DNA of 60,189 bases from Chitinophaga pinensis (GTDB lineage: Bacteria; Bacteroidota; Bacteroidia; 2-12-FULL-35-15): positions 1 through 60,189 of the forward strand of contig CAMCYR010000015.1 in NCBI GenBank assembly GCA_945885475.1. The letters run 5' to 3'. Both the position numbers and the translations under genes were made by a program. The notes beneath the pieces were generated by a model. That model did not search any database and was not told where the DNA came from. It saw nothing but the letters and a program-made list of their open reading frames with translations. Shown piece by piece: positions 16,901 to 25,792 of this stretch; positions within the stretch are counted from its first letter, which is position 1, and every line of letters starts with the position of its first letter.

Positions 16901-17202
16901 CCGTTTGTGCCGAATAAAATCTCTCCTTTTTGTAATTCGGTAATAGAGAAAACAACATTGTTGATGAGACTGTCGTTTTCGCTAAAGGTTACAAATTTAT
17001 TTCCATCGTATCGACTTACACCACCGCTGTTGGTCCCAAACCAAATGTTCCCGTTGCGGTCCTGACACATAGAAAGAATCTGAGATTGAGCAATGCCATC
17101 ATCCACACTAAAATTACGGAAGTCGTAAGTTTGTGCGCTCACTGTTTGTTTTGCTGAGAGCAGAACAATTAATACAAGTACTATTTTATAATAAATTTTC
17201 AA
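13948..17202 (-). CDS. Periplasmic beta-propeller sensor with SpoIIE-type PP2C phosphatase output
   Basis: The 1084 residues are laid out as follows: signal peptide (1-23), two-component-regulator propeller repeats (about 25-640; many copies of GNIWFGT and similar), a Y_Y_Y domain (about 690-750, LPPGDYIFHLKAMNNDG), one transmembrane helix (about 754-775), a coiled coil, and a PP2C/SpoIIE phosphatase (about 850-1084). Phosphatase metal-site motifs GDFYW, DCTGHGVPGAF, GMDIAL and FSDGYAD are all present. There is no histidine kinase domain. It should sense an extracellular signal and dephosphorylate a cytoplasmic Ser/Thr-phosphoprotein, probably an anti-sigma-antagonist type partner, which is not encoded nearby. 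Confidence 0.92.
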   Translation of the reverse strand: MKIYYKIVLVLIVLLSAKQTVSAQTYDFRNFSVDDGIAQSQILSMCQDRNGNIWFGTNSGGVSRYDGNKFVTFSENDSLINNVVFSITELQKGEILFGTNGGLSIFNGKKFRNYTEKNGLPHNRVFKTVQDDNGVVWIGTAKGVCCLQKDKIIPFKEDTLLSSATIITIYPDKAGNIWFGTLQDGVIKYNLKNKTVTRFNSKRGLRNDFVRAINEDLQGNIYVGTISGISKITPAGQIQKVNIPNEELNAFLSIVSDNKNNLWLGTSAGVYKYNDQTCRNYLQKNGLASNKILSALQDREGNFWFGTDGFGVSRFSSEAFTSYTVKDSLPGDYITAVFQDSKKNIWLGVKNFGVCRFEKNKIINYKLNAKNISGSLADNEVLTIGEDWQGNIYFGTKSGLSIYNGRTFKNYHAKDGLPGEIVYSVIMDRSGIIWLGTQKGLCSFKDGKISINKDVDKLKDDKDNNYVYSIYEDRNRDLWLATENGVIKYDRKKAVRINKANGFTDKRVTSILQDNTRYLWFGTDEGVFSYDYTNFNTINEGMGLASNKVYLMILEKNFLWVGTNKGLDKINLNAFHKKKLVEIRHFGKEEGLKGIECNSNASLKDASGNLWFGTIKGVTRFNPRFEETNKKEAITRITGIRLFFQNADEALLNYSAGIDPTTNLPNKLIFPYDKNHITFDFIGVCITNPNKVKYQFKLEGADEDWFPPTSKTEATYSSLPPGDYIFHLKAMNNDGLWNEKDVTYSFIILPPWYKTWWFYALSSIIAVGSIYLFIIVRTRNLKKAKIELEEEVQLRTFQLRQEKEKVEIVNKEVTEQKAIIEAKNHDITDSIKYAKNIQEALLPPLQNLHNELNDAFVLYLPKDIVSGDFYWFAKRNKKRFIASVDCTGHGVPGAFMSIIGNTLLNEIVTEKNITSPAEILNELHLGVKTALKQSGNAENERRDGMDIALCSLNEEGTILEYAGANRPLWIFRKNKNGEAAFEIIKANKFPIGGLEMENEVKRTFTNHRISIEKGDTIYLFSDGYADQFGGSKGKKFMVGNMQKLVSDIYHKPIKEQEQLLLKNFLDWKGELEQIDDVLVIGFKI

Positions 17203-17240
17203 AACATTTTATAAGTGTGAATAAAGATATAAAAAAAACG

Positions 17241-17272
17241 AAAAGCCGCTAAAAATTTTTGTAGCGGCTTTT
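17241..17272 (-). terminator. Terminator of asnS
   Basis: An 11-bp perfect stem (AAAAGCCGCTA / TAGCGGCTTTT) with a 10-nt loop is followed by a T-run on the minus strand. It lies 26 bp after the asnS stop. Confidence 0.8.
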
Positions 17273-17297
17273 AAGTCGAATCGCAGTGGAAATAATA

Positions 17298-18728
17298 TTA
17301 AAATTCTGCGGTTTTAGGTGCTCTTGGGAAAGCGATCACATCGCGGATGTTTGTCATTCCCGTTACGAATAAAACCAAGCGTTCAAAGCCCAATCCAAAG
17401 CCTGCATGCGGGGCACTTCCGAATCTGCGTGTATCCAGATACCAATACAATTCGTCTGTAGGAATATGCATTTCATTCATTCGTCTTTCCAAATACTCCA
17501 AACGTTCCTCACGTTGAGAACCACCAATGATCTCGCCGATTCCCGGGAATAATATATCCATAGCTGCAACGGTTTTTCCATCATCGTTCTGGCGCATGTA
17601 AAATGATTTGATGTCTTTTGGATAATCAGTTAATATAACCGGTTTTTTAAAATGTTTTTCAACGAGATAACGTTCGTGTTCACTCTGAAGATCAGCGCCC
17701 CAATTCTCGATCAGGTATTTGAATTTTTTCTTTTTGTTTGGGGTGGAATTTTTCAAGATCTCAATTGCTTCGGTATACGTCAATCGTTCAAAGTTGTTTT
17801 CCAAACAGAAATTCAATTTTGCAGTAAGATCCAATTCCGATCGTTCGTCCTGTGGTTTTTGTTTTTCCTCCTCCAATAGTCGGGTTCTGAGAAATTCAAT
17901 TTCATCAGCACAATGTGTAAGTGCATGTTTGATAACATATTTTAAAAGATCTTCAGCCAACTGCATGTTATCTTTCAATTCAAAAAATGCCATTTCGGGT
18001 TCGATCATCCAGAATTCAGCAAGATGTCTTGTCGTGTTTGAATTTTCTGCGCGGAAGGTAGGACCGAAGGTATAAATATCGCCCAATGCCATTGCAGCAA
18101 GCTCTCCTTCCAACTGTCCGCTTACAGTTAAGTTGGTTGATTTTCCAAAAAAATCCTGTTTGAAATCTATTTTTCCATCTTCAGAGCGTGGTGGATTCTC
18201 AAGATCTAATGCTGTTACACGGAACATTTCTCCTGCACCTTCGGCATCGGAAGCTGTAATTATTGGAGTATGCATATATACAAACCCACGGTCATTAAAA
18301 AACTGATGAACTGCAAATGCCAGCGTATGGCGGATTTTAAACACAGCATTGAATGTATTTGTTCTGAAACGTAAATGTGCAATCTCACGCAAAAATTCCA
18401 GGCTGTGTTTTTTTGGTTGAAGGGGGAATTTTTCAGCATCACTGTCTCCTAATATTTCCAATTCCTTAACTTGTATTTCTACTTTTTGTCCTGCACCTTG
18501 GGATGCAACAAGTTCGCCATTAACGCTGATTGCAGCGCCTGTTGTTAATCGTTTTAACAAAGCGGCATCAAACGATTCATTCACTACGGCTTGAATATTA
18601 TTTATTGTGGAGCCATCGTTTATAGCAATAAATTTATCGTTGCGAAAGGTTCGCACCCATCCTTTAACAGTTACTTCAGTTCCATATGCTGTTGAGTCCA
18701 ACAGCTCTTTCACTTTTGTTCTTTTCAT
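17298..18728 (-). CDS. asnS: Asparaginyl-tRNA synthetase
   Basis: The 476-residue class II enzyme has an N-terminal OB-fold anticodon domain (about 1-115, [22 protein letters not shown]) and the catalytic domain. Motif 2 is [20 protein letters not shown], and motif 3 is the C-terminal [15 protein letters not shown]. The C-terminal [12 protein letters not shown] is typical of AsnRS/AspRS. Asn-type rather than Asp-type is supported by the compact catalytic core without a bacterial AspRS insertion. It attaches Asn to tRNA-Asn in the cytoplasm. Monocistronic, with terminators on both sides. Confidence 0.96.
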   Translation of the reverse strand: MKRTKVKELLDSTAYGTEVTVKGWVRTFRNDKFIAINDGSTINNIQAVVNESFDAALLKRLTTGAAISVNGELVASQGAGQKVEIQVKELEILGDSDAEKFPLQPKKHSLEFLREIAHLRFRTNTFNAVFKIRHTLAFAVHQFFNDRGFVYMHTPIITASDAEGAGEMFRVTALDLENPPRSEDGKIDFKQDFFGKSTNLTVSGQLEGELAAMALGDIYTFGPTFRAENSNTTRHLAEFWMIEPEMAFFELKDNMQLAEDLLKYVIKHALTHCADEIEFLRTRLLEEEKQKPQDERSELDLTAKLNFCLENNFERLTYTEAIEILKNSTPNKKKKFKYLIENWGADLQSEHERYLVEKHFKKPVILTDYPKDIKSFYMRQNDDGKTVAAMDILFPGIGEIIGGSQREERLEYLERRMNEMHIPTDELYWYLDTRRFGSAPHAGFGLGFERLVLFVTGMTNIRDVIAFPRAPKTAEF

Positions 18729-18770
18729 AATCGTTTAATCGTTTAAGTTTGTAAAGGTAACAAAATAAGA

Positions 18771-18800
18771 AAAGCCATCCGCTGGTTGTCGGATGGCTTT
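18771..18800 (-). terminator. Terminator of the 1162-residue T9SS cargo gene
   Basis: An 11-bp perfect stem (AAAGCCATCCG / CGGATGGCTTT) with an 8-nt loop lies downstream of the gene ending at 18921 on the minus strand; T-rich sequence follows. It also separates that gene from asnS. Confidence 0.75.
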
Positions 18801-18920
18801 TTGATTTTATGTTAATTATTAATCAATTACCATCAATCACAACATGTTCGAATTATTATTAAGGGTTGTGAATACGATATACAATCTTAAATTATTTATC
18901 ATTGCCTAGTACCTAAAATA

Positions 18921-21900
18921 TTATTCAGTTATTACTAATCGTTGTGTTGTTGATTTACCATCAATGATCAATGAAATAAAATAAATACCGCTTGTTAATT
19001 TAGTATCACTTGAATTCAGATTCAGTTTGAACTCCCCAGCAGTTTGTTTCGAATTCACTAGTTCGGCAGTTTTTATTCCTAATACATTATAAACAGATAC
19101 GTTCACATCCGCATCGGTTAAAAGAGAATAAGATACTGTTGCATTTCCATTTGACGGATTAGGAAAAACATTAAATTTATTTTCTTTCGCCATTTCTGGA
19201 TTACTGATACCAACACCTGCGTTCGGAACAAAATGAATGGTTGCAGAATCAACCACATAATCCAGATACATAAATTCGCTTGTGGCAGTAGTTAGTTGGA
19301 AGGTATAGGATGAATCGGTTCCGAGTCCTGGAATATCAACATAAACAGTATAGCTTTCTACTCCTGCACTGTATGGAATATCGGGGAAGTAAAAATATCC
19401 TCCTCCATCAGAAGCAGTAGCATTACTTGTTGTAGTGCTCGTGACCATCGCTCCTCCCGGATTTTTTCCTAGCTTAACATCTAAGCCCGGGATCGGGTCT
19501 CCGGGTGTTCTTCCGAATCCGACATCTTCCACAATTCTCCCACGCAAATTTCCAGGGCCTGCTGTAATAATCCCTAACTCTTCTATCATCAGTATGTCTG
19601 CAGTTTCAACTATGCTGCAACCATGAAGAAGTTGTGTAGCTGTTGTCCAAGAAAAAGCATTCCCAAAATAGGTAGAGTTCAGAGTCGGGTATGTAATTGA
19701 ATCGGCAAAAACTTTTATTAAGTAAGTTCCGCTGTTTAAAGCCGTAAAAACATAATTTCCACCTGCATCCAAGGCTGTAACTTGAACAGTATCCAAGCGT
19801 GTATACGTTGGTATGTATTTCAATGCGACAACATTACCTGCTGTAACATTCCCTCCCGAATAGGTCACATGTCCAATTAAATCTGTGCTTGGAATGATTG
19901 TTATGTTTGTAGCGCTTCCTGTATAACATCCGTTTGCATCAAAAACAGTTAGGGAGTAGGTAACGCTTGATAGCGGAGAAACAGCGGCATTTTGTCCTGA
20001 AAAGCTACCACCAATCCCATCATTCCAGTTGAAGGTATACCCGGGAGTTCCGCCTGAAGCTGTTGAAGATAAAAGGGTCGTATCGGCATAACAGATAGAT
20101 GCAGCAGGGCTTGTGGTAACTAATAACTGAGGGTTTGCGGTAACGAATACAGAATCAACGAGCGGACAACCGCTTATTGTATCATTAACATAATACATGA
20201 TATCTGTTGCAGTGGAAGTAATTACTGCAGCACCAGTTATAGCTGAAAGAGAAGTTGCCGGTGACCAATAATAGGTACTTCCACCATTCGCATTTAATGC
20301 TGTACTGCTTCCGTAACAAACAGTAGCCGTAGCAGCAGTAATGTTAATGGACGGCACTTCCAAATCAACGGTCTTGCTTGTTGAGCAACCAATTGCGTTT
20401 GTTGTAGTTAATGTGTAAGAAGTTGTTGTGGTTGGGGTTGCCATTGTATTTGGCGTGTTTACAGAGGATAGGCCTGCAGTCGGCAACCATGAATAGGTCA
20501 TGTTTGTATCTGCTTCAGAAAAATTAAGAGACCAGCCTTTTAAGAATCCTTCATTTAAACTCTGGTTGTCATAAATATCTATTTTCCAGACTCCATTTGT
20601 TGAACCGCTTAAATAATAAAAAGGATCCGTTGGAACATAAGATCCGTTGAATGGACCGCTTCCAGACATTATGGGCGTTGAAGCTGTTTGAGAAAATACT
20701 GTTCCGATAAAATTTTGAGTTCCAAATCCATTATTCGCTGATAGATTAATATACGAACCATCAGGGGCGTAAAGTGTTATGAATAGTTCACCATCATTCG
20801 GATGATATAAGCTATCAATCGTAACATTTACCAAGGTGTATGGAGCGCCATCATCAAATATACCTGCAACGGTTATGCTGTCTTGAGCATATGTATAATC
20901 GGAAATTGCAACTGTATTTGTACTTGATAAAGTAGGTAAATTTGTTCTGAGGTTAGAAATATGAGAAGAAACCATCTGTAATGAATCATCTAAACAAATT
21001 ACCGCCGAAGTGGTTTCAGGACTGCTTATTTGGGAAGATGGAGCAGGTAATAAATTTACAGTAACCGTATCGTAAGAGGAACATCCATTTGCATCAACGC
21101 CTGTTACAAAATGATCGCCACCACTGGAAAGCAATATAGATGGAACTGCTGAAGCAATGGAGGCATCCCACATATAATTTGTAAATCCAGCGGAAGCTGA
21201 AAAAGAGGAGGAAAGTCCATCACACATTGTAACAGATGGAGGTGAAGCAACAATAGGGGTTGGTGTAAAGTCACATAATCTCCATATTTGTCCACCGTAA
21301 TTTTCGGCTGGGGCACCGCCACCTAAAACAAGTGGACTGCCTAAAGAAGGCATACTTCCCGGGAAAAAATTTTCTCCGGTAGCATAAATATTATTTCCAA
21401 ATGAGAAAACATTGCCGAACTCTCCGTTATTGTTGTAACCAAAGCCATTACCATTTGAAAGCGTGTAGGTAATACCATCACTTGTTTTATAGATTTTACC
21501 AGCCATAGGCGCAAAAGCATAAGTAGTAATCCAAAGATTTGTTGCGGTAGAATTTATGCTCGTAACTTTTTCACTTGCAGTAGAAAATTGCATCACAGAA
21601 TCCCAAACCATTTCATCGGATGATCGCCAGATCTGAGCGCCATCCAAAGAGTTGTTTGTACCAATGTATATCGAAGATCCCCAAGTACCGATTGCAGTAA
21701 ATTCATAGTTATTTGGATTAGAAAAGCCGACACCCGCAAACGTATTCAGCGTCCAACTGTTCCCGTCCACTGAGCTGTATAGTTGTGCGAAGTTTGTGCC
21801 AAAAAAAAGCTTGTTATTGTATTCTGCAATGCAATTGATGCGCTCGTAAGTGACCAACTGATCGAAATTCAAGACCGTATCCCAAGTCGATAGAAGATTG

Positions 21901-22409
21901 TCAGGATCATTACTGTCGTATGGTGCCTTCAGAATCATATCGCCAGAAGGAGCTTCCAAAACAAGGTATATCGAATCAATAGCGCCAGTTCCATTAAATG
22001 GTATGATGTGTTTTATCCGATGGTCTGTTGAATTTAAAAACGGTTGCCAGCTGTTTCCATTGTCATCAGAACTAAGTGCTTTTTGTATAGGATAGAAATA
22101 TTTGTATTCTGAAAGATATAATCTTCCTGCTCCTGCAGATGTTGCTGCCATCGCATCAATTATATTATAGCCTGGATCAGTAAATATTTTCTGCCAAGTT
22201 CCAGGATCTCCTGCGCTTGAAGTGTAAACGCTTGCGGAATCCAAACCTGTTCCTGCAAATATTTTCCCGTTATAAACAAGGGAGGTTGAAACTGCTCTGT
22301 TAAACTCATTGTCAAATCCTCCTCCAATAACTGGAGTCCAATTGTCTTGCGCAATAGCTAAAAAGGATAAACTAAAGATTGCAAGCGAAGTAAGTAAATG
22401 TTTTTTCAT
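18921..22409 (-). CDS. Large secreted protein with P-domain and T9SS type A sorting domain
   Basis: Starting at MKKHLLTSLAIF (ATG 22409; an in-frame ATG at 22427 adds six residues), the protein has a signal peptide, a glycosidase/sialidase-like propeller region in the first 380 residues, and Ig-like or PKD-like repeats. A proprotein-convertase P-domain lies at about 510-635 (GELFITLYAPDGS ... NGVWKIDIYDNQ), followed by SprB-like repeats (CYADTTLLSS, GGTPGYTFNW) and a carboxypeptidase-like segment. The C-terminal type A sorting domain reads FNVFPNPSNGNATVSYSL to STTQRLVITE. It should be exported by T9SS and attached to or released from the surface. No catalytic motif was seen; an adhesin or structural role is possible. 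Confidence 0.9.
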   Translation of the reverse strand: MKKHLLTSLAIFSLSFLAIAQDNWTPVIGGGFDNEFNRAVSTSLVYNGKIFAGTGLDSASVYTSSAGDPGTWQKIFTDPGYNIIDAMAATSAGAGRLYLSEYKYFYPIQKALSSDDNGNSWQPFLNSTDHRIKHIIPFNGTGAIDSIYLVLEAPSGDMILKAPYDSNDPDNLLSTWDTVLNFDQLVTYERINCIAEYNNKLFFGTNFAQLYSSVDGNSWTLNTFAGVGFSNPNNYEFTAIGTWGSSIYIGTNNSLDGAQIWRSSDEMVWDSVMQFSTASEKVTSINSTATNLWITTYAFAPMAGKIYKTSDGITYTLSNGNGFGYNNNGEFGNVFSFGNNIYATGENFFPGSMPSLGSPLVLGGGAPAENYGGQIWRLCDFTPTPIVASPPSVTMCDGLSSSFSASAGFTNYMWDASIASAVPSILLSSGGDHFVTGVDANGCSSYDTVTVNLLPAPSSQISSPETTSAVICLDDSLQMVSSHISNLRTNLPTLSSTNTVAISDYTYAQDSITVAGIFDDGAPYTLVNVTIDSLYHPNDGELFITLYAPDGSYINLSANNGFGTQNFIGTVFSQTASTPIMSGSGPFNGSYVPTDPFYYLSGSTNGVWKIDIYDNQSLNEGFLKGWSLNFSEADTNMTYSWLPTAGLSSVNTPNTMATPTTTTSYTLTTTNAIGCSTSKTVDLEVPSINITAATATVCYGSSTALNANGGSTYYWSPATSLSAITGAAVITSTATDIMYYVNDTISGCPLVDSVFVTANPQLLVTTSPAASICYADTTLLSSTASGGTPGYTFNWNDGIGGSFSGQNAAVSPLSSVTYSLTVFDANGCYTGSATNITIIPSTDLIGHVTYSGGNVTAGNVVALKYIPTYTRLDTVQVTALDAGGNYVFTALNSGTYLIKVFADSITYPTLNSTYFGNAFSWTTATQLLHGCSIVETADILMIEELGIITAGPGNLRGRIVEDVGFGRTPGDPIPGLDVKLGKNPGGAMVTSTTTSNATASDGGGYFYFPDIPYSAGVESYTVYVDIPGLGTDSSYTFQLTTATSEFMYLDYVVDSATIHFVPNAGVGISNPEMAKENKFNVFPNPSNGNATVSYSLLTDADVNVSVYNVLGIKTAELVNSKQTAGEFKLNLNSSDTKLTSGIYFISLIIDGKSTTQRLVITE

Positions 22410-22601
22410 GTCTATAAAATTGTTCATGCTAAAAATAGGATTTTTATCTGAATCATTAAGGTAAAAAACGTATATTTTTTCAGCAGTGTTTTAAGTCTGT
22501 TATTACTTTAATTAGTTCTTAGAAAACGATTGCGATTAGAAAAGCATCCATTATATATCTAAATATCAATTAGATATAATTTTTATTTTCAAATAATTAC
22601 C

Positions 22602-22639
22602 TGGAAACTTTGGGAATAAAAAATGTTTCCATAGTTTTG
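22602..22639 (+). promoter_or_regulatory. Promoter and candidate TetR operator of the efflux operon
   Basis: TTG (22610-22612), 19 nt, TAGTTTTG (22632-22639) is a full consensus promoter. Inverted arms TGGAAAC (22602-22608) and GTTTCCA (22625-22631), 16 nt apart, sit over the -33 element and against the -7 element. This is a suitable site for the TetR protein encoded 27 bp downstream. Confidence 0.65.
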
Positions 22640-22665
22640 TACCGAATAAAACAAAAAACAAATAA

Positions 22666-23280
22666 ATGGAAACAAAAGACAGAATATTGCTTGGCGCAGA
22701 AGAGCTGTTCTTTAAATTCGGGATCAAGAGTGTTACAATGGATGATATTGCTAAGGAATTAGCGATTTCAAAAAAAACGATTTATCAATTCTTCAGTGAC
22801 AAGAATGAATTGGTAGAAACATTAATGAAGTTTAAACTAGCTCAGGATGAATGTGAATTCAAGCAAATTCAAAAAGAGTCGGAGAACATGATTGTTGAGG
22901 TACTCAACATGATGAAACATATGGAAGCCATTTTTTCAAAAACAAATCCGAATATTTTTTATGATTTGCAAAAATACCATCCGAATGCTTGGAAACATTT
23001 TAAATCCTTTAAAGAGGATTGTATGGCAAAAATGGTGGAATCATCTATTGAGCGTGGAATCAAAGAGGGTCTTGTGCGGTCAGATGTCAATGCAAAGGTA
23101 TTATCCCGTTTACGGATCGAACAAGTTGAAATGGGACTGAGGGCTGATTTGTTCCCTCCTGATAAATTTAAAATGGTAGATGTTCAACTCGCGATGCTTG
23201 ACCACTTTCTTCATGGGATTTGCACGCTTAAAGGGCATAAAATGATCAATAAATACAAACAACTTATTGAAGAAGAATAA
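22666..23280 (+). CDS. TetR/AcrR-family transcriptional regulator
   Basis: The 204-residue protein has the TetR N-terminal helix-turn-helix (about 5-50; GIKSVTMDDIAKELAISKKT and IYQFFSDKNELV) and a helical ligand-binding part with no clear similarity I can name. It starts the operon tetR-tolC-adaptor-RND: the stop is 9 bp before the next ATG. It probably represses the operon through the inverted repeat at 22602-22631 and is released by a pump substrate, as in other tetR-RND operons. The inducer is unknown. Confidence 0.92.
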   Translation: METKDRILLGAEELFFKFGIKSVTMDDIAKELAISKKTIYQFFSDKNELVETLMKFKLAQDECEFKQIQKESENMIVEVLNMMKHMEAIFSKTNPNIFYDLQKYHPNAWKHFKSFKEDCMAKMVESSIERGIKEGLVRSDVNAKVLSRLRIEQVEMGLRADLFPPDKFKMVDVQLAMLDHFLHGICTLKGHKMINKYKQLIEEE

Positions 23281-23289
23281 AAAAGATAT

Positions 23290-24636
23290 ATGAAAAAATT
23301 AATTCTATTAGTTGGAACCGGATGGATCGCCTTGAATTCTCTTTCACAAACGAAAGATACTTCATCGTATTCATTTTCGCTGCAAAAGGCAATTGAATTC
23401 GCTTTGCAGAATCAAAAAGATATTAAAAATGCACTTATTGATGAACAGATCGCTCAGAAAAAAGTTAACGAAATTGCAGGCATAGGGCTCCCTCAGATAA
23501 ATTCTAGTTTTGATCTGAAAGAATTTATCGAAATTCCTACTTCTTTAATTCCTGCTGAAATTTTTGGCGGTGCACCCGGAACTTATGCTGCAGTTAAATT
23601 TGGAACGAAATATAATTCGACAGCAGGAATTGATGCTTCTCAATTACTCTTCAGTGGAGAATATTTTTTAGGGCTTAAAGCGTCAAAAGTATATGTGGAA
23701 TTATCCTCTAAATCGACACAACGAACTAAAATTGAAACATCCGCTACCGTTTCAAAAGCATACTATACTGTTTTGGTAAATGAAGAAAGAATAAAACTTA
23801 TTGATGCGACAGTTTCTCGTATTAAAAAAACACTAATGGATACCAAAGCCTTACTCGATAACGGTTTTGTTGAAAAAATTGATTACGATCGTTTAACAGT
23901 AACGTACAATAATTTGTTGGTGGAACAGGAAAAAATTCAACGATTACTATCTTTGGGTACTTATCTCTTAAAATACCAAATGGGAATGGACGTTAATGCA
24001 AACCTCACATTATCTGATAAGTTGGCGGATGTAAAATTCGATTTCAGCAATACTATTTCCGCCCAACAATTTGATTACGAAAAACGAGTGGAATTTGGTT
24101 TGTTTCAAACACAATATACCTTAGCAAAATTAGATCTGAAGCGTCAGCGTTTGTCTTATTTGCCAACAGCATTTGCTTACGGAAGTTTAAGCGGTTCTGC
24201 TCAGCGAAATGAATTTGATATTTTCGACACAGATAAAAAGTGGTTCCCGACCAGCGTGATCGGTGCAAAAATTACGATGCCAATTTTTAGCGGTTTTCAA
24301 AGACACTCAAAAAATCAGCAAGCAAAACTATCATTACAGAAAGCAGAAAACAATATCGATTTTATTAAAAACTCCATCGATCTTGAAATTGCATCCTCCA
24401 CAGCCATTTTGCAAAATGCAGCTTCTTCTCTGGAAAATCAGAAAAAAAATATTTTAATCGCGGAAGATGTTGTTCGTGTTTCAAAATTAAAATACGAGCA
24501 AGGTGTTGGTTCAAATTTAGAAATGATAACTGCTGAAACCAGCTTGAAAGAAGCGCAGACAAATTATTTTAATGCCTTGTTTGATGCTTTGGTTGCAAAG
24601 ATTGATTTTGATAAAGCAAATGGAAATTTAAAATAA
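23290..24636 (+). CDS. TolC-family outer-membrane efflux channel
   Basis: The 448-residue protein has a short signal peptide (ending near SLSQ, residue 19). Two similar halves of long helices and barrel strands follow, the usual TolC/OEP repeat; the second half includes VGSNLEMITAETSLKEAQTN, a frequent signature. It should form the trimeric outer-membrane exit duct for the adaptor and RND pump encoded next. It lies 9 bp after tetR and 36 bp before the adaptor gene. Confidence 0.93.
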   Translation: MKKLILLVGTGWIALNSLSQTKDTSSYSFSLQKAIEFALQNQKDIKNALIDEQIAQKKVNEIAGIGLPQINSSFDLKEFIEIPTSLIPAEIFGGAPGTYAAVKFGTKYNSTAGIDASQLLFSGEYFLGLKASKVYVELSSKSTQRTKIETSATVSKAYYTVLVNEERIKLIDATVSRIKKTLMDTKALLDNGFVEKIDYDRLTVTYNNLLVEQEKIQRLLSLGTYLLKYQMGMDVNANLTLSDKLADVKFDFSNTISAQQFDYEKRVEFGLFQTQYTLAKLDLKRQRLSYLPTAFAYGSLSGSAQRNEFDIFDTDKKWFPTSVIGAKITMPIFSGFQRHSKNQQAKLSLQKAENNIDFIKNSIDLEIASSTAILQNAASSLENQKKNILIAEDVVRVSKLKYEQGVGSNLEMITAETSLKEAQTNYFNALFDALVAKIDFDKANGNLK

Positions 24637-24672
24637 CTAATTAGATACAAAACAATATATAACTACAAGCGA

Positions 24673-25773
24673 ATGAAAAAAATACTATTGATCCCAAGTC
24701 TTACTTTACTACTTATCGCCTGCGGTTCAGGTGAAGACAAGAAAGCACAACTCGAAGCATTAAAAAAACAGGAGGTTGAATTAAAATCAAAAATAGCTTT
24801 ATTGGAAGCTGAATTAAGTGCTGGATCAGATTCACTTAATAAGGGAACCGCTGTTGCTGTTCTTGTCCTTAAAAATGAAATATTTAAAAATTATATCGAT
24901 GTCCAAGGACGTGTTGATGCCGATGAAAATGTTGCTTTAAGTTCTGAAATGCCGGGAACCATTACAAAAATCAACGTAAAACCGGGTGATGAGGTGCGTG
25001 TTGGACAAATACTTGCAGAAACAGATGCGCGTGCAATTAATCAACAAATGTCCGATCTTCAGATTAATGCTGACTTGGTGAACCTGGTTTATGAAAAACA
25101 AAAAAACCTGTGGGATCAAAAAATAGGAACTGAAGTACAATTCCTTCAGGCGAAAACGAATAAAGAAAGTATGGCAAAAAAGATGAATGCCATGCAAGAA
25201 CAATTGCGCATGACAAAAATTATTTCTCCGATCAATGGCACCGTTGATGCAGTTGATGTTAAAATCGGACAAATGACTGCTCCGGGAATGCCCGCTATTC
25301 GTGTGATCAACTACTCCAATTTAAAAGTGAAGGCGGATGTTTCTGAAACATACGCCTCCAAAATTAAAAAAGGAAATAATGTAATTGTCTATTTTCCTGA
25401 TGTTCAGGATTCAATTCTTGCGAAAGTAAATTTTGTGTCGCGTGCAATTAATAACTCAAGCCGCACATTTACAGTGGAGGTATTGCTGGATAATAAAAAA
25501 GAATACCATCCGAATATGGTTGCCAAATTAAGTATCAACGATTATCAATCTGCTCAGCCCGGAATTATGGTTCCGGTGAGAACGATACAGAAGGATGAAA
25601 GTAATGCCTTCTTTGTATTTGTAATTGATGGTAAAACAGCGAAAAAACAGTTGATTACAATTGGAAAAGAATACAATGGAAAAGCGGAGGTGTTAACCGG
25701 ATTGAAAGATGGTGATACATTGATTACTCTCGGATATGATCTGATCAATGACGGAGATAGCGTTGCATACTAA
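24673..25773 (+). CDS. RND efflux periplasmic adaptor lipoprotein
   Basis: The 366-residue protein has a lipobox (LLIAC, Cys17), a short coiled coil (about 24-55), and the membrane-fusion-protein layout: barrel-sandwich lipoyl halves (PGTITKINVKPGDEVRVGQ and SPINGTVDAVDVKIGQMTAPG) around an alpha-hairpin. A beta-barrel and a membrane-proximal domain follow. It links the inner-membrane RND pump to the TolC-type channel. Lipid anchoring would be in the inner membrane. Encoded between its two partners, with the pump gene 19 bp downstream. Confidence 0.94.
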   Translation: MKKILLIPSLTLLLIACGSGEDKKAQLEALKKQEVELKSKIALLEAELSAGSDSLNKGTAVAVLVLKNEIFKNYIDVQGRVDADENVALSSEMPGTITKINVKPGDEVRVGQILAETDARAINQQMSDLQINADLVNLVYEKQKNLWDQKIGTEVQFLQAKTNKESMAKKMNAMQEQLRMTKIISPINGTVDAVDVKIGQMTAPGMPAIRVINYSNLKVKADVSETYASKIKKGNNVIVYFPDVQDSILAKVNFVSRAINNSSRTFTVEVLLDNKKEYHPNMVAKLSINDYQSAQPGIMVPVRTIQKDESNAFFVFVIDGKTAKKQLITIGKEYNGKAEVLTGLKDGDTLITLGYDLINDGDSVAY

Positions 25774-25792
25774 TCAAAGAAAAAATTAATTT

